From NCBI GenBank assembly GCA_001465935.1, contig LNKV01000025.1:515609-579608 (forward strand): 64,000 nucleotides of DNA. The letters run 5' to 3'. The position numbers and the translations under genes are program-made. The notes under the pieces are model-generated. The model did not search any database, was not told where the DNA came from, and worked only from the letters and a program-made list of their open reading frames with translations. This DNA is from Clarireedia homoeocarpa. Lineage: Eukaryota > Ascomycota > Leotiomycetes > Helotiales > Rutstroemiaceae. Shown in pieces: positions 1 to 11,708 of the stretch; positions within the stretch are counted from its first letter, which is position 1; the number at the start of each line of letters is the position of its first letter.

Positions 1-1
1 G

Positions 2-337
2 TTTTTGTTGCTCACAAGCTCGTTTTGGGGGCCCTTCACCATTTGGATCCTCACTAGTCTTCTCATTCCGTCATTCGTGGCTTATTTCTTCAACTTGACA
101 AGCATGCCAACTACACGATCGCATACTCGTTATTTTATTGATCCGTTAACCTTCAACATTGTCAAGGGGCTCTTAACATTTGTGATTTATGGGCAAGATG
201 CTACCTTAGGTGGTCTTGTGGACCCTAAGCACGTGGCTAGAATTAATTCGGCCTTTTACGGTGGTTATCACAGTGTTCTCGTGGGCGCTGGAGTCGGCAT
301 TCTGTTCACGATGTACGATGCGGTGCTTAAGAAGTAA
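2..337 (+). CDS. C-terminal part of a multi-pass membrane protein (5' end outside window)
   Basis: The reading frame is open from the window edge and ends at a TAA at 335-337, so only the last ~111 residues are visible. The first visible segment (about residues 3-30) is strongly hydrophobic and contains a WGPF motif. A hydrophobic stretch around 'FNIVKGLLTFVIYG' and another near the end ('VLVGAGVGILFTMYD') follow, and the protein ends in two lysines. This suggests at least three membrane spans and a short charged tail. I do not recognise the family with certainty and assign no function. Confidence 0.6.
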   Translation, partial: FLLLTSSFWGPFTIWILTSLLIPSFVAYFFNLTSMPTTRSHTRYFIDPLTFNIVKGLLTFVIYGQDATLGGLVDPKHVARINSAFYGGYHSVLVGAGVGILFTMYDAVLKK

Positions 338-2870
338 CTTCTACGATTCTCGATATCCGCGACTATATTTCTCGTTCCGAAGGCTCTCTACCTAGTCGAA
401 TGCATTGCCCATCAATGTAGTGCTAAAAATTTGTTTTGGATACTTTATTCTTTTTCATGGGTTACGAATTATTTCATCTGAGACTCTTTCTCCGCAGCTT
501 TGAATATGAGGGAGAGATTGGCATTCACGTTCCGTTGTCACTTGCTCCTTATTTTCGTCCCTCCTCGATTCTGGCCAAAATGGTTGCCTCCAGTACTGAG
601 ATGCATCGGAAAGGCGTTTGAGGCGTGGTTGCTTGGGATGCCTTACTTCTGAGGATCTCTTGGCTCTTTCTTATCAAGTTTTGATATTTTTTCTACTGGG
701 CTTCTGGAGTTGAGGGACCACGGTGACGGGATTGATTGTTAAGTTTCGGGATGGACAACTTGCGCCGTGTATGGATCGTTTGTCTTTTCCGGTCTCTTGT
801 TGTTGGTGATTTTGTAGGCAATATCATAGCTTGAATGTCTTATCCGCTTTTTGGTGTTCTATATAATCTGTGAACGATGTCACAGGTGTGACTTTGTCAT
901 TCTCTCACTGAATGTCAAACTTCGAGAACCTCTCAAAGTACGAAACTGCAGCCACTAAAACAAGCAGTTCTTTTCTTTGAGGATTTTGCTTCAGTCATAT
1001 ATGCTAAGTGACATCTTCTAGTACAAAAGATCAAACATAACGAGTGCGTATTTATCTCGGTCAATTTTCTCGTTCGTTGAGGATCTTGCCATTTCTTTCA
1101 CCTTTCTATGGTCCAGTTGGCCGATCATCCTGCTGTCCCTCAATCATTCCACTATCTCTCACTCATCTCACTGTCCCTCATTAATCTCACCGTCTATGGC
1201 CTGCTTGGGCAAGAACCCCGCTGCTCACCATCATCCTCTTGCAGTTTTCGATTGAGATATACAACAAAAGTAATTCTTTCACTAGACATTGACAATCATC
1301 AACATCACTAACACCCCAACACCATCTCAGTCATACTACGCACTCAGTATAAGAGAAGCACCTGGAGGCATCGAAATCAAAGCGATGGTGGCACTGACAA
1401 GTCGGGTGCGAGGATTCTCAAGAACAAGGTAAGTTACTAAGGCCCATCTACCGACACCCTTACTAGTTTGGTATCTCAAGATAGTTTGCGTCACAGTTTT
1501 CGATAAATATCGTTCAAAGTTCATTGAGAAACAGAAAGAGTATATATCTTCCTAGTTTCGATCAAACCATCAGTAGGTACACTACTGTCCGACCAACTTC
1601 GGATTTACGATCTCTGATGTATCCATTACTTATTACAGTAATCATATACCCGATTGTTCAAGTGAATCTTGGAAATTGAGAACTTATGTATACACTTGCT
1701 AGAATAGGGATCTCAAAAGTATACATTTTGGTTGAATATCAAACTTTGGAGTTGGTCGATCAGTTGGTACACCCACTGATAAACTGCATACATCAACTAA
1801 CCTTGGTAAAATATGTCCAACTATCAATGAAAAGAGAAAGGCGCTTGAGGAAGTTATTCTTGGGCACGTAAAGAGGTAAAACAACTTCGAGGAAGGTTTC
1901 GTGGCTGGGGATATTGAGAATGGAGAAGCTGGTGCTCAATAGAACATTCAACGATTGTTAGGTGGCAGACTACACTCATACTAATCGCTATCTAAACGAT
2001 TTATAAGAATCTCTATGAGTAGGACGGGGAAATTCTATGTTTCGTACTATTGTTTATTCTCTTGACGTTTGATTATCGACTTCAGTCATTTTAATTGTTC
2101 GATCCCAAAATAGACACATGTTGCTTTGGTGCGATATTAGCATATTGTTTCAGGACCTTTATCTTCGAAAGAAACCCAAGCATTCAATCAATTCATCGCG
2201 TCTTGATGTGCTATTGAAAAATCAGGCTGAAAATGGATGCGATTCCCACATGGTCTGCAGCTATGACACGGCTTCAAAGACCGAAAATGATTGTACTTTG
2301 TCGCAAAGGAAGTTTCTACCGAGATTTCACGACTGTTTCTCATTGTATAGGCGGACACAGCATGATCTGTCATTCGTTGGTGACAGGTCAAACTGGTTCT
2401 GGTGTCGATGCGCTATGGTACTGTTTCAAGGCACATCCCATGAAACTTTCGATTTGGATTTAGTAGGCCTAGCCTTCTGAACATCGCTTGGCAAACAGAA
2501 ATTTCCTCACGCTCTCGAACGATCGTTTGGTAGAATGCGACGTTCTTTGGGCTACTACTTCTAATTTTGGAAACCTGTATATTGGCCATGAACTTGGCAT
2601 CATTCTATTCACATCATTCCAAGAGAACTTAACGCATCTCAGGTTAGAAGATCCCCGGACTTAAATTTGATACCTAGGTGCATGCGCGCCACTCTCTGGT
2701 CCAACGTGCTCTGGAAGACATCGTTCTTGTTTTTCCTTATCCATTTTCTTACTTTCAGTCTATCCTTTATTTGCCCAACCTGGTTGCTGGCGTACATATA
2801 AACTTACAGGCAAATCGTTAAATAGATATCAAAGTCGTTTTGATCAATTTGATTGCCTCATTATACAAGG
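338..2870. other. Intergenic region with a decayed MITE
   Basis: About 2.5 kb with no ORF I would defend. The longest open frame (2118-2480, plus) shows no recognisable domain and no clear start context. The one structured element is the decayed inverted-repeat element at about 1566-1781, listed separately. Confidence 0.6.
1566..1781. mobile_element. Decayed MITE copy (same family as 51432-51647)
   Basis: The left end (CAGTAGGTAC...GACCAACTTCGG) and the right end (GAGTTGGTCG...GTACACCCACTG) are imperfect inverted repeats about 30-35 bp long. The interior shares several blocks with the copies at 37005 and 51432, such as 'GATTGTTCAAGTG' and 'TACACTTGCTAGA'. The length is close to the 216 bp of the best copy. 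No ORF is encoded, so it would depend on a transposase elsewhere. Mutations in both ends suggest it is old and immobile. Confidence 0.7.
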
Positions 2871-3654
2871 ATGAAATCATTCACGTACATGGTCTTGCTT
2901 CTGGCAGGTACCTCATTCGCAGCAACCACAACGACAAGAAAAGCAGCGGCTGCAGCTCCTGCTATAGCTACCGCTACTCCAAGAAAACTATCTCCAGCAA
3001 ATCCGCCGACTCCAGCTGATGTGTCAAATTCAATCACGAATTGGGCTACTTCAGTGAACACTGTTAACGCATACCGTATGTATCTTCCTGTTTTCAGTTA
3101 TCCTTCGAACCAAATGACTAATTTCATGACAGTCAATGATCCCAACAACCAAACAGTAAGCTTAGTCTCGACGTCACACTTGTGACCACCACCTCTACAA
3201 TATCAAGCCTGCATCCCCAGACTGCACTAAACTGACACTCTACTTCTAGAAACTAGTCTCTGCCATCGCCTTCGCTAAAGACGAACCCGTCCAACTCGCC
3301 ACCCTCATGAAGACCCCCCAGCTCTCCAAAGCCGGGATCAATAGCGGCAAAGTCCTGATGGGCAACTTTCCCTCCATCGTCAGCAATCTGCAAATGGTGC
3401 AAGCGGGCGTCATGACCACTCAGGACGCCACCATGGCAATCAATTATAATCGCTGCTGTACGGTTTTGCCAAACATCGGCAGCCTATGGGCCGCTTCTAC
3501 CAACGCTAGTAGAGTGACGTCGGCAGCGGCTAGCATGATGCCAAACCTGGAGGATCAGTGTGCGGCGATGAGTTGTCAGAGTGCGATTAGTGGGAATGCG
3601 GGAGTGAATGGAACGACGATGGGAGCGGCGAGGACGACAGGGGCGAGAAGATAG
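2871..3654 (+). CDS. Small secreted protein, unknown function
   Basis: Exons 2871-3075, 3133-3155 and 3250-3654. Both introns have GT-AG ends and the three exons join in phase to give about 210 residues. The start ATG at 2871 opens a typical signal peptide (Met-Lys, a hydrophobic core, cut near SFA). An Ala/Thr/Pro-rich linker follows (residues ~20-50), then a helical domain of ~130 residues containing a Cys-Cys pair and two more cysteines near the end. The tail is rich in Gly, Ala and Thr. No transmembrane segment follows the leader. I know no function for this type; a secreted or wall-associated role is inferred from the leader only. Confidence 0.65.
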
Positions 3655-3841
3655 GGTGGATGTGGTTGAGTGATAGGAGGTGTAAGATCAAATATGTGCT
3701 GAGAGGACGGCGGGAGAGAGTCATGATTCGCGCGAGTGTGTTTGATTGATTCATTTATGGATTGGTGTTTTCGACTTTGTATATAGATATTTTGATCACA
3801 GTGGTGTTCATAAACAAGAAAATTAAAATAAAATTTGCATT

Positions 3842-4716
3842 TTACCTTGGATGTTCACCATGTTGAGAAGTTTGAACCCGGGAGACTCGCCGCCGTGGGG
3901 GACCAGAGGCCTTGGAAGTATATGCGTCATTGGCAATAACTCCGCTTGTAATATAGTATCGATTGATATTCCCTCCTGGAATATAAAAGGTTGATACTTG
4001 TGCTGCATCCAATTTAGCACATCCATTACATTCATTTGGAGGAAATAAAGGATCACGTGCCTTGCCTCCTGTGCTTCCATTCCCCAGGGCCAGCACCCTT
4101 TCCGCGATTTCTTCCTCATGGTCACCGCTCTTAGGGTGAAGAAACTTATCAGGGTAGATATACTCGTGTGAGAGATGACAAATGGGTTAGGCGTGGACCA
4201 ACTTTGTAATCGATTTCTCAATAAGTTATCCGGAATATCTTCATACAATTGGAGCAGTCCAGCCATGATCCCGGACCGTCCCGGAGAGGAGAATGTTACC
4301 GTAATCCGGACAGACCGACGGGTCGAAAAGAAAGGTGGTATCGAGAAATGTTTCGCTTTGCCAATGAGGATTGATGAAGGATGAAGTTCTTGTATAAGAC
4401 AGCGCTGTTGGCGCTAATCCTGTAGTGCTTATGTTACATGGCCATATCAACAGTGCTACATAGGAACAAGCTTCTCGCTAAGCTGCTGCGCCCGGCAGAT
4501 GGTTCGGGACAACGTGACTTGCATGATAAGCTGTGGGGGTATTGCTGACCGGGAATTGAGAACGTCATATAATCCGTCCAGGAAGATTCCCCTCCCCAAT
4601 GCACACGCAGGACAGACATAAAGATCCAATAATAACAGACAAAATCTTGCTTTTCGAAAGTGGGTCGGCGACGCGGCAGCTGGGTTTGAACGCCAACGCG
4701 ACGACAAAACAAGCAT
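3842..4716 (-). CDS. Unidentified spliced gene or gene remnant (5' end uncertain)
   Basis: Three minus-strand exons join in phase: last exon 3842-4162 (107 codons with stop), middle 4247-4388, first 4460 to about 4716. The middle exon donor (GTATGA) meets an acceptor at 4163, and the upstream intron 4389-4459 also has GT-AG ends. The joined product reads like real protein: an 'IFLDGLYDVLNSRSAIPPQ' block, a 'FDPSVCPDYGNILLSGT' block, a 'YIYPDKFLHPKSGDHEEEI' block, and a CNGC motif before an Arg/Pro-rich end. I do not recognise the family. The true start is not visible, so a pseudogene or a longer gene is possible. Confidence 0.35.
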
Positions 4717-6048
4717 TTATTCCAAGGCGGAAAGGAAGAAGCAAAGTGCAAATGACCACAAGGGAACGTGGATTAAAGGATCAGGGTGGGGGGATTTTCC
4801 GATACCCGCCACCACCGCAGTGGAATCGAGCCTTTTGTTTGAGCAGCCACTGATAAGAAGTCGTGGAGCTTCAACCCCTTGCGCAATTCCACGAATCAGC
4901 TTAGTAGGCACGGCCGTGTTCTTCATGCGAATATCTCATCACCACTTAGACTTTCGACCCCTTTCGGTTCGGTGATGCGACCTTGTCCAGCTTGCCAGCT
5001 TGTTCAGCTTTCTGTGTGTTGCATTCATTCTCTCCACCCTCCACCCAATGCCACATTCGGACCTGGGGAATCCTCAACTTGGGTGTGTGTTTGGATGCTT
5101 GTTCGTTCAGTGCTACCCAATGAAGCATTATTGGGGTTTCTATCAACCAGCTAGAATGACGTCAAAACTTGCCGTTTCGTCGTTCCAGACTATCGATGTA
5201 AATCATCTTACGCGGACGAGACATTCTGATCACTGCATTGTTCCAGATGACAAGGTCTTGAGGCAATCGATGGGATGGCATTAATCCGGACCAACATCGT
5301 CCACACGGGCACTCCCTAGTGTATTCGCGTCAATGTGTGCTTTTGTGGAGTAGACACCGCCTCTATTTCCTGCTGTATTACCAGGGTTGTTTATCTCACA
5401 TGGTGGGATATGCCGAATAACAAACCTAGAATTATGGCCGGCTAACATCATGACCTCTTGGATAGATCGCGATACAGTCTTGATAAGGTAACAGGCAAAT
5501 GACGAGACCTGTGACTGTTCGCATTGTGTAGTACAGTAACCACACAAAGATTCTTCGGTCTACATTGTTACACCAATACCTACATACAGAAAAGAGGTCG
5601 AACGAATGATAGTCGTCCCATTGTTCAGATCAATGCATATAGAATCACTTGGCATCTTGTGTGGAACGTTGTGAAGGGGGGGGAAGTCACACTCAGACGA
5701 ACCATAGCCTGTTATCGTCCCCACTATGCCCCTTCCTCGATCGTGCATGACATGGAAGGTGCCCTGAAAGTCTGAAGCTCAGACCGATGACGCCCTCCCT
5801 AATGCATGCATTCCAACTTCTGGTAGGAGCCATTTTTCGAGAACAAGCTGCTGGTATCAAACTCTAAAGAAGTATTTAGGACCAGCTCACCTCCCGTTGA
5901 TATTCCTACATCATATCACTTTCACTTTCAACACTCATACCTAGACAACTTGTTTCTGCTCGACTGTATTCATTACTTATATCTATACGATACATTCACA
6001 CTTCTACATATCATATCTTTATCACTACCTTTCCACGAAATTCCCAGT
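4717..6048. other. Intergenic region upstream of the aspartic protease
   Basis: No convincing coding sequence. Overlapping short ORFs on both strands lack domain signals. The last ~150 bp before 6049 are CT/CA-rich with few G, as is common in fungal 5' leaders. Confidence 0.5.
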
Positions 6049-7500
6049 ATGGCTTCACTTCAAGGCTTATCAAAAGTCAGGCTCGTCCCGAACAAGAACT
6101 ACAAGAGATCCGGCACCAAATCCTATGTCTATCTTCTTAACAAATGGGGTTTCGAGCCCACCAAGCCTGGACCATATTTCCAGACGAACAAAGCTACCGA
6201 TGCCCCTGGTAGTTTTCACAGATTCGCAAAAACTCAACAACATCAACGTGTACTGGCCAAGAAGGCAACGACAGGACAAATCGGCGAGGTCCCCAGCGAA
6301 GATATCCAAAACGACAGCGAGTATCTATCCGAGGTATCTATAGGCACCCCGCCGCAAAACCTGATGCTCGATTTTGATACTGGATCGTCTGATCTCTGGG
6401 TAAGAGAAAACTCCTCTCCGAGCGCACCAGTGCAATTCATGAACTACCTTCAAACTTGGTTTTGGTTCAAATGCCTCACATTGTGCTAATCAGATTCTAG
6501 GTTTGGTCCACAGAGCTTCCCAAGACCACTACATCGAAGGCTTCTGGTCACACAATATTCGATCCAAAGAAGTCTTCTACGTTTCAGACATTGAAGTCAT
6601 CCAAGTGGCAGATCTCCTATGGTGACTCTTCATCTGCCTCTGGCACTGTTGGCTTAGATAATGTGACCATTGGTGGGCTTACCATCAAGAATCAAGCAGT
6701 CGAACTAGCAAACAATTTGTCAACACAATTCGTCGAAGGCGCTGGTGATGGACTTCTTGGTCTTGCTTGGGGAAGTATCAACACTGTCACCCCCACGCCC
6801 GTTAAGACGCCAGTTGAGAATATGATCGCTCAAGAAGACATCCCTTCTACCGCGGAGCTCTTCACCGCCAACCTTGGTAGCTGGCGTGACGCTGACGACG
6901 CTGATAAAGGTGCCAGCTTCTACACCTTTGGCTACATCGACAAGGACGTTGTCGGAAATCAAGACATCCATTATACCCCGGTGGATAATAGTCAGGGATT
7001 CTGGATGTTTGACTCGACTTCAGCAACTGTAAACGGGGAGACCATTCAACAAAGTGGTAACCAAGCCATCGCCGACACCGGAACCACCCTCGCACTAGTT
7101 TCCGACGAAACTTGCGAAGCCATTTACAAGGCCATTCCAAACTCAAAATATGATGAGCAACAACAAGGCTACGTCTTTCCAAGCAACACAAGTGCCGATG
7201 ACCTTCCTGTCGTCACTTTTGATGTTGGTGGCAAGCAATTTGCCGTTCAAAAGGAAGACTTGGGATTTGCTGATGCTGGCAACGGCATGGTTTATGGTGG
7301 TATCCAGTCGCGAGGTTCCATGACCTTTGATATCTTGGGTGATACTTTCCTCAAAGGAATTTACGCTGTAAGTTCTCTCTTCATCCTTGATCTAACTTAG
7401 ATACTGACTATGTATGTAGATCTTTGACCAGGGCAACACTCGCTTTGGTGCTGTTCAGAGAACTGAGGCGAACCAGAACACCTCAGCCCCTCCTTCTTAA
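6049..7500 (+). CDS. Pepsin-like aspartic protease (family A1)
   Basis: Exons 6049-6399, 6501-7367 and 7420-7500; 432 residues. Both catalytic aspartates are visible: Asp110 in DTGSS and Asp309 in DTGTT. The flap tyrosine lies in 'SYGDSSSASG', and the C-terminal 'ILGDTFLKG' block is typical of fungal aspergillopepsin/penicillopepsin-like enzymes. Residues ~1-85 look like a propeptide (basic, ending near the 'SEYLSEVSIGTP' start of the mature fold). No hydrophobic signal peptide is seen at the chosen ATG, which is unusual. An upstream in-frame open stretch from 5950 is more hydrophobic ('LLDCIHYLYLYDTFTLLH') but has no ATG start. Expected role: acid endoprotease, secreted or vacuolar. Confidence 0.9.
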
Positions 7501-7971
7501 GATAAGCTGGGAATGGGTACGGTTGGGAGGAGTTAGGGCAGCGTTTGAGTTTTGTTTGTACCTAGAAGGTATTATGATATTATAGTTAAATGCTTATACA
7601 CCTAAATTTTCAAATGCAATGTATGAGAGTGTGAGAATAGGTGTCTCTGTTCATTTACTTTTACTAAATAAACGCATCAATGAATGTAGATGAATAGTAG
7701 GCAGACAAAATGGACGAACGGGCTCAAGATGTTGTATTACAACCCCGACTATCCTAATATAACGTAACAATATGCTCTCCATTTTACGAGTATACGTATC
7801 AGAAAACCAGACCAAAAAATGGAAAGGAATCTGGAAGCTTGCGTGTCTTTACTGTACTGTATGCCTGTCCATAGAATTATCCTTCTCTCTCCGTCTCAGC
7901 TCCATCTATCACATATGTATCTCCTCTTTCCCATCCCTCCACCATACTCCATCCTTTCTTTACTCCCGACC
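7501..7971. other. Convergent 3' intergenic region
   Basis: Lies between the ends of the aspartic protease (plus) and the gamma-glutamyltransferase (minus). It is AT-rich, holds polyadenylation-like AATAAA variants near 7668, and has no gene. Confidence 0.6.
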
Positions 7972-9980
7972 CTACGCAGGATAAGCACCCCCATCACCTC
8001 TCGGATCACTCCCCGCACTATACACCAACCTTTCCTCTCTCTGCTCACCTTCGCCCACTGCCTCAGCATGCACTCTAATCAACTGACCCCTCCCGAAAAC
8101 CCCTCTCTGATGTCCCTTTACAAGCTCCACCTTATGCCCCATCTCCTTCAGCTTCATCACCGTTTCATCCTTAATTCCATCCTCTAAAAACACCTTCCTG
8201 GCATCTTTCTCCTCTCCTGGAATGCCGTCGGCAGCGATACAAAACCTTGGTGCATCGATCGCCGCCTGCGGGCTCAGATGGAAAACTATCGTGTTGAGCA
8301 GAACTTGAACGTGGCCTTGGGGTTGCATGAAACCGCCCATGACACCATATACACTGTGCAGACTGCCGTCATGTTCGTTGGTGATCATAGCTGGAATTAT
8401 AGTATGATAGGGGCGCTTGCCGGGTGCGATGACATTTGGATGGTCTTTCTGGAGGGAGAAATTTCCGCCGCGGTTTTGGAGGACGAATCCGGTTCCTTTG
8501 GGGATGATGCCAGAGCCGAAGCCTTCGAAGTTGGAGTTGATGAAGGATATACCGTTGCCTTCAGCGTCGGTGACGGCGAAATAAACGGTGTCGCTGTGGT
8601 TATGAGCTGGGGAGCCGTGGTCATAGATCCTTGGGTTGGACAAGGCGGGATCAAAAAGTTTGGCGCGCTCGGCGAGGTAGGCAGGGGAGATTAGTTCTTC
8701 GACAGGGACTTTGCCAAAGGAAGGGTCACTGATGAACCAACTTGCATCAGCGAAGGCGATGCGCAGGGATTCGATGACTGCGTGGAGATATTCCGGAGAG
8801 TTGTGGTCGTCTTCAGTAAATGTTGGGATTTTACCACTCTTTTCTAGAGCTTCCAGAATGCCGAGGGTCATAATAGCAACAAGACCTTGGCCATTAGGTG
8901 GGTGCTCCCAGATTCTAACACCGTGGTTGTCCTCGTTAAGTCCTTGTCCCGAGGCGCCATCAACGTAATGGCTAGTCTTGCTATAGCCCTGACCTTTGAA
9001 AACTGTTGAAATTGGAGTGGTATCCTCACTGCCTAGTTCAAGGTGCTTCTTGAAATCGTCGAGCTCCAGGAAGCCACCAAGATGGCCCACAACTTTGACA
9101 ATCTCTTCTGCAATTCTACCCGAATAGAACCCTTCCTTGCCTTCGGTTGCTAATGTCCTAAAGGTTTTGGCAAGATTAGGATTCTTGAAAATTTCACCAG
9201 GTCGAGGTCCTCGCCAGCCATTGGGAACGCTGGAATCCTCTCTCAGCATCTCACGGCCGTTGGGAGATGCTTTCAAAAGTAAGTTCTCACAATTCCTCCA
9301 CTATGAATGCGTTAGTCCAGTCATAAAAACAGTAGTTCAATCTACTCACCATGGTTGAAGCAAGTTCAGAGACAGGGAACCCCTTCTCTCCCAACTCGAT
9401 AGCAGGAGCTAGAATCTGTTCAAGAGTAACTTTGCCACTACCAAATCTTTCAACGGTGTCGACCCATCCTGCTGCTGCACCTGGCACCGTAACTGAGTGG
9501 GGGCTTTTGAGAGGAATCTTTCCTGGTTCATCGCCCTTAAGCCCAAGGTCTTTGCGGATAGCTTCAAGAGTACATTTCATGCCTGCACGACCTGAACCAT
9601 TCAAAGCACTAACTTTCTTGGTCTTGGCATCATAGTACAGACAAAACATATCACCTCCGATACCGGTGGAAGTAGGTTCTGTCATATTGAGACCAGCGGC
9701 TAGAAGCTTGTTAATTTGATCCATATCTCGGTGCATCATACTCACCAACAGCCACAGCGGCATCCTAGTCAGATTAGCCGAAGTAACATAGACGTCCTTT
9801 ACGCGAATTACTCACAGCAGCATTGCCACCAGCATTTAGAACTTTGAGACCACACTTTGCAGCTAAAGGTTGAGTACATGCTATCATTCCATCTGTGCTG
9901 TGCACCACACTCCTTCTACTTGGGAATGTGATGAATTCCGGGTCCGCTGCCGGAAAGACTGAACTCAAGTTGACCGGCAT
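7972..9980 (-). CDS. Gamma-glutamyltransferase family protein (glutathione hydrolase-like)
   Basis: Exons 9816-9980, 9746-9764 (only 19 bp), 9350-9699 and 7972-9300; 620 residues. Phases agree across all three introns (46-51 bp). The family signature 'NAGGNAADAAVAV' spans the micro-exon, followed by 'STGIGGDMFCLYYD'. The autocatalytic nucleophile threonine is about residue 416 in 'HNHSDTVYFAV', with the downstream Asn/Gly-rich substrate loop. There is no signal peptide or membrane anchor, so this looks like the soluble YwrD-type branch rather than the secreted or vacuolar enzyme. Members cleave gamma-glutamyl bonds, for example of glutathione. The gene is head-to-head with MRF1 and shares a 389-bp divergent promoter with it. 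Confidence 0.9.
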
Positions 9981-10369
9981 TTTAAGGTCTTAGTTTTTCG
10001 AAAGTCTTAAACTCGAACTCAATTGTTCAAGGAAAGATGACTAGGTGTGGTTCGGAGAGAAATGTAAGGTGGGAGATATCTAGTATAAGAACGACAAAGA
10101 AAGCATAGCTTCCAAAGACATACCTCGGGATTGAAAGTCCGTCTAACTACACTTGCAAAACCACTTACCTCAGAGTAATGGTAATCGCTTCCTTGGTAAT
10201 TACGATATGTCTATCTTTCATAGATTAGAACGTGGGGAAAGGGTCGAAAAGTCACCAGGGACATATCGGATTGCCTGATTGGGAAGACATATGCACGGAT
10301 CGATTGATTTTTACCGGAAAATGTTTCAACAGGTAAAAATAATATACCGTGAGCAGCAGTTTCACGATA
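9981..10369. promoter_or_regulatory. Divergent promoter between the GGT gene and MRF1
   Basis: 389 bp separating two divergent start codons; any promoter elements for both genes must lie here or inside the genes. No single motif stands out. Confidence 0.5.
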
Positions 10370-11708
10370 ATGTTTAAAGCTCCATGGATTTGTCGACGAT
10401 GTATAAATCTCTCACTGGGGTCAGGTAGTAGGAGATTGAACAATATCCGTTTTTCTAGCACCAACTGTTAGTCCTATACCCCGCACCCCTCCTTTGGCGC
10501 ATCCTCTTACACGGAAAACAGCAAGTCATGGCGGGACATTTTCTCCAGCATTGCTGGCGCGCGCGCGCAGTATGGCAGCAGAACATGATCGATTGAGTAA
10601 AGAAACCGTCGAGATATTCGATGCAAAAATAGCGAAGAGAATAGGAGAATTGCAGAGCGTGGCGACCGCATTGAAGAATTGGGAAGAGACACGAGACTCG
10701 TTAAAAGAGCTAGATGCACTTCTTGGAGACTCTTCCACGGACGCAGAACTACGAGAACTAGCAGTTGAAGACATGACTACTACGACGGCACAATTTGAAG
10801 AACTATCCCGAACTCTTACGACAAGCCTTACACCCAAACATCCCTTCGCAGATCTACCATGCTTCCTGGAAATCCGGCCCGGTGTAGGAGGAAGTGAAGC
10901 AGCGATATTCGCCGCAGATTTACTTCGCATGTATAAGGCATATTGTGCGCGCAAGAAATTCCGCACCACCTTGATCAAATACGAGACTGCAGACGGAGAA
11001 ACTGATTCAGGCTCCCCCATCACCGAAGTAGTTCTGGAGATCGAAACGCCCGGGTCGTACGAGTTGCTACGCAGCGAATCTGGCGTTCATCGCGTGCAGC
11101 GAGTTCCTGCTACGGAAAAGCAAGGGAGAACTCATACGAGTGCTGTGGCTGTGATGGTGCTGCCTAGTTTTCCGACTACAGGACAAGAAGGTCTAGATTA
11201 CTGGGAAGCGGATCTCAATGATCCGAATAGCGATTACTACGTGAATCCACAGGATGTAAGGATAGATATCATGCGAGCGAGAGGAGCGGGCGGTCAACAT
11301 GTTAATACTACGGATTCTGCGGTTCGTTTGACACATATTCCGACAGGGACGGTAGTCAGTATGCAGGAGACGCGAAGTCAGTTGAAGAACAGAGAGAAGG
11401 CGTGGCAGATTCTAAGATCAAGGTTGGCGGCTGCAAGGAGGGAAGCTAGAGAAGAGGAGATGCTGAAATTAAGGAGGAGTGTGGTGGGTGTGGCAAAGAT
11501 GGGGAGAGGTGATAAGATTAGGACATACAACTGGGGGCAGCAGAGAGTAACAGATCATAGGAGTGGATTAAGTGTGCACAACTTGGATGATGTTATGGAA
11601 GGCGGTGATGACTTAGAAAAGGTCATTGATAGCGTCAGAGCATGGTTTTCGGATATGGAAATCCAGGGCTTGTTAGCTGAGGAAGAGACGAAAAATGTGT
11701 CAAAATAG
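10370..11708 (+). CDS. MRF1: Mitochondrial peptide chain release factor 1
   Basis: Class I release factor acting in mitochondrial translation termination. The catalytic GGQ is at residues ~289-291 ('RARGAGGQHVNTTDSAVRL'), followed by the 'QETRSQLKNREKAW' helix and an 'RTYNWGQQRVTDHR' block. The large downstream exon has no upstream ATG. A short first exon (10370-10466) begins with an ATG and, with an intron 10467-10521 (GTTAGT...ACAG), joins in phase. It encodes a classic mitochondrial presequence ('MFKAPWICRRC', then 'RRLNNIRFSS'). Exon 2 is 10522-11708; total 427 residues. An alternative 34-bp intron (10425-10458) is also in phase but unusually short. Confidence 0.9.

Noticed and set aside
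3823..4266. 147-codon minus-strand ORF
   Set aside because: Overlaps the better three-exon model in another phase; its composition looks random while the alternative frame reads like protein.
8278..8694. 138-codon plus-strand ORF
   Set aside because: It lies opposite the gamma-glutamyltransferase coding exon and is a shadow frame; the minus-strand protein has clear family motifs.
10526..11023. 165-codon minus-strand ORF
   Set aside because: Antisense shadow of MRF1.
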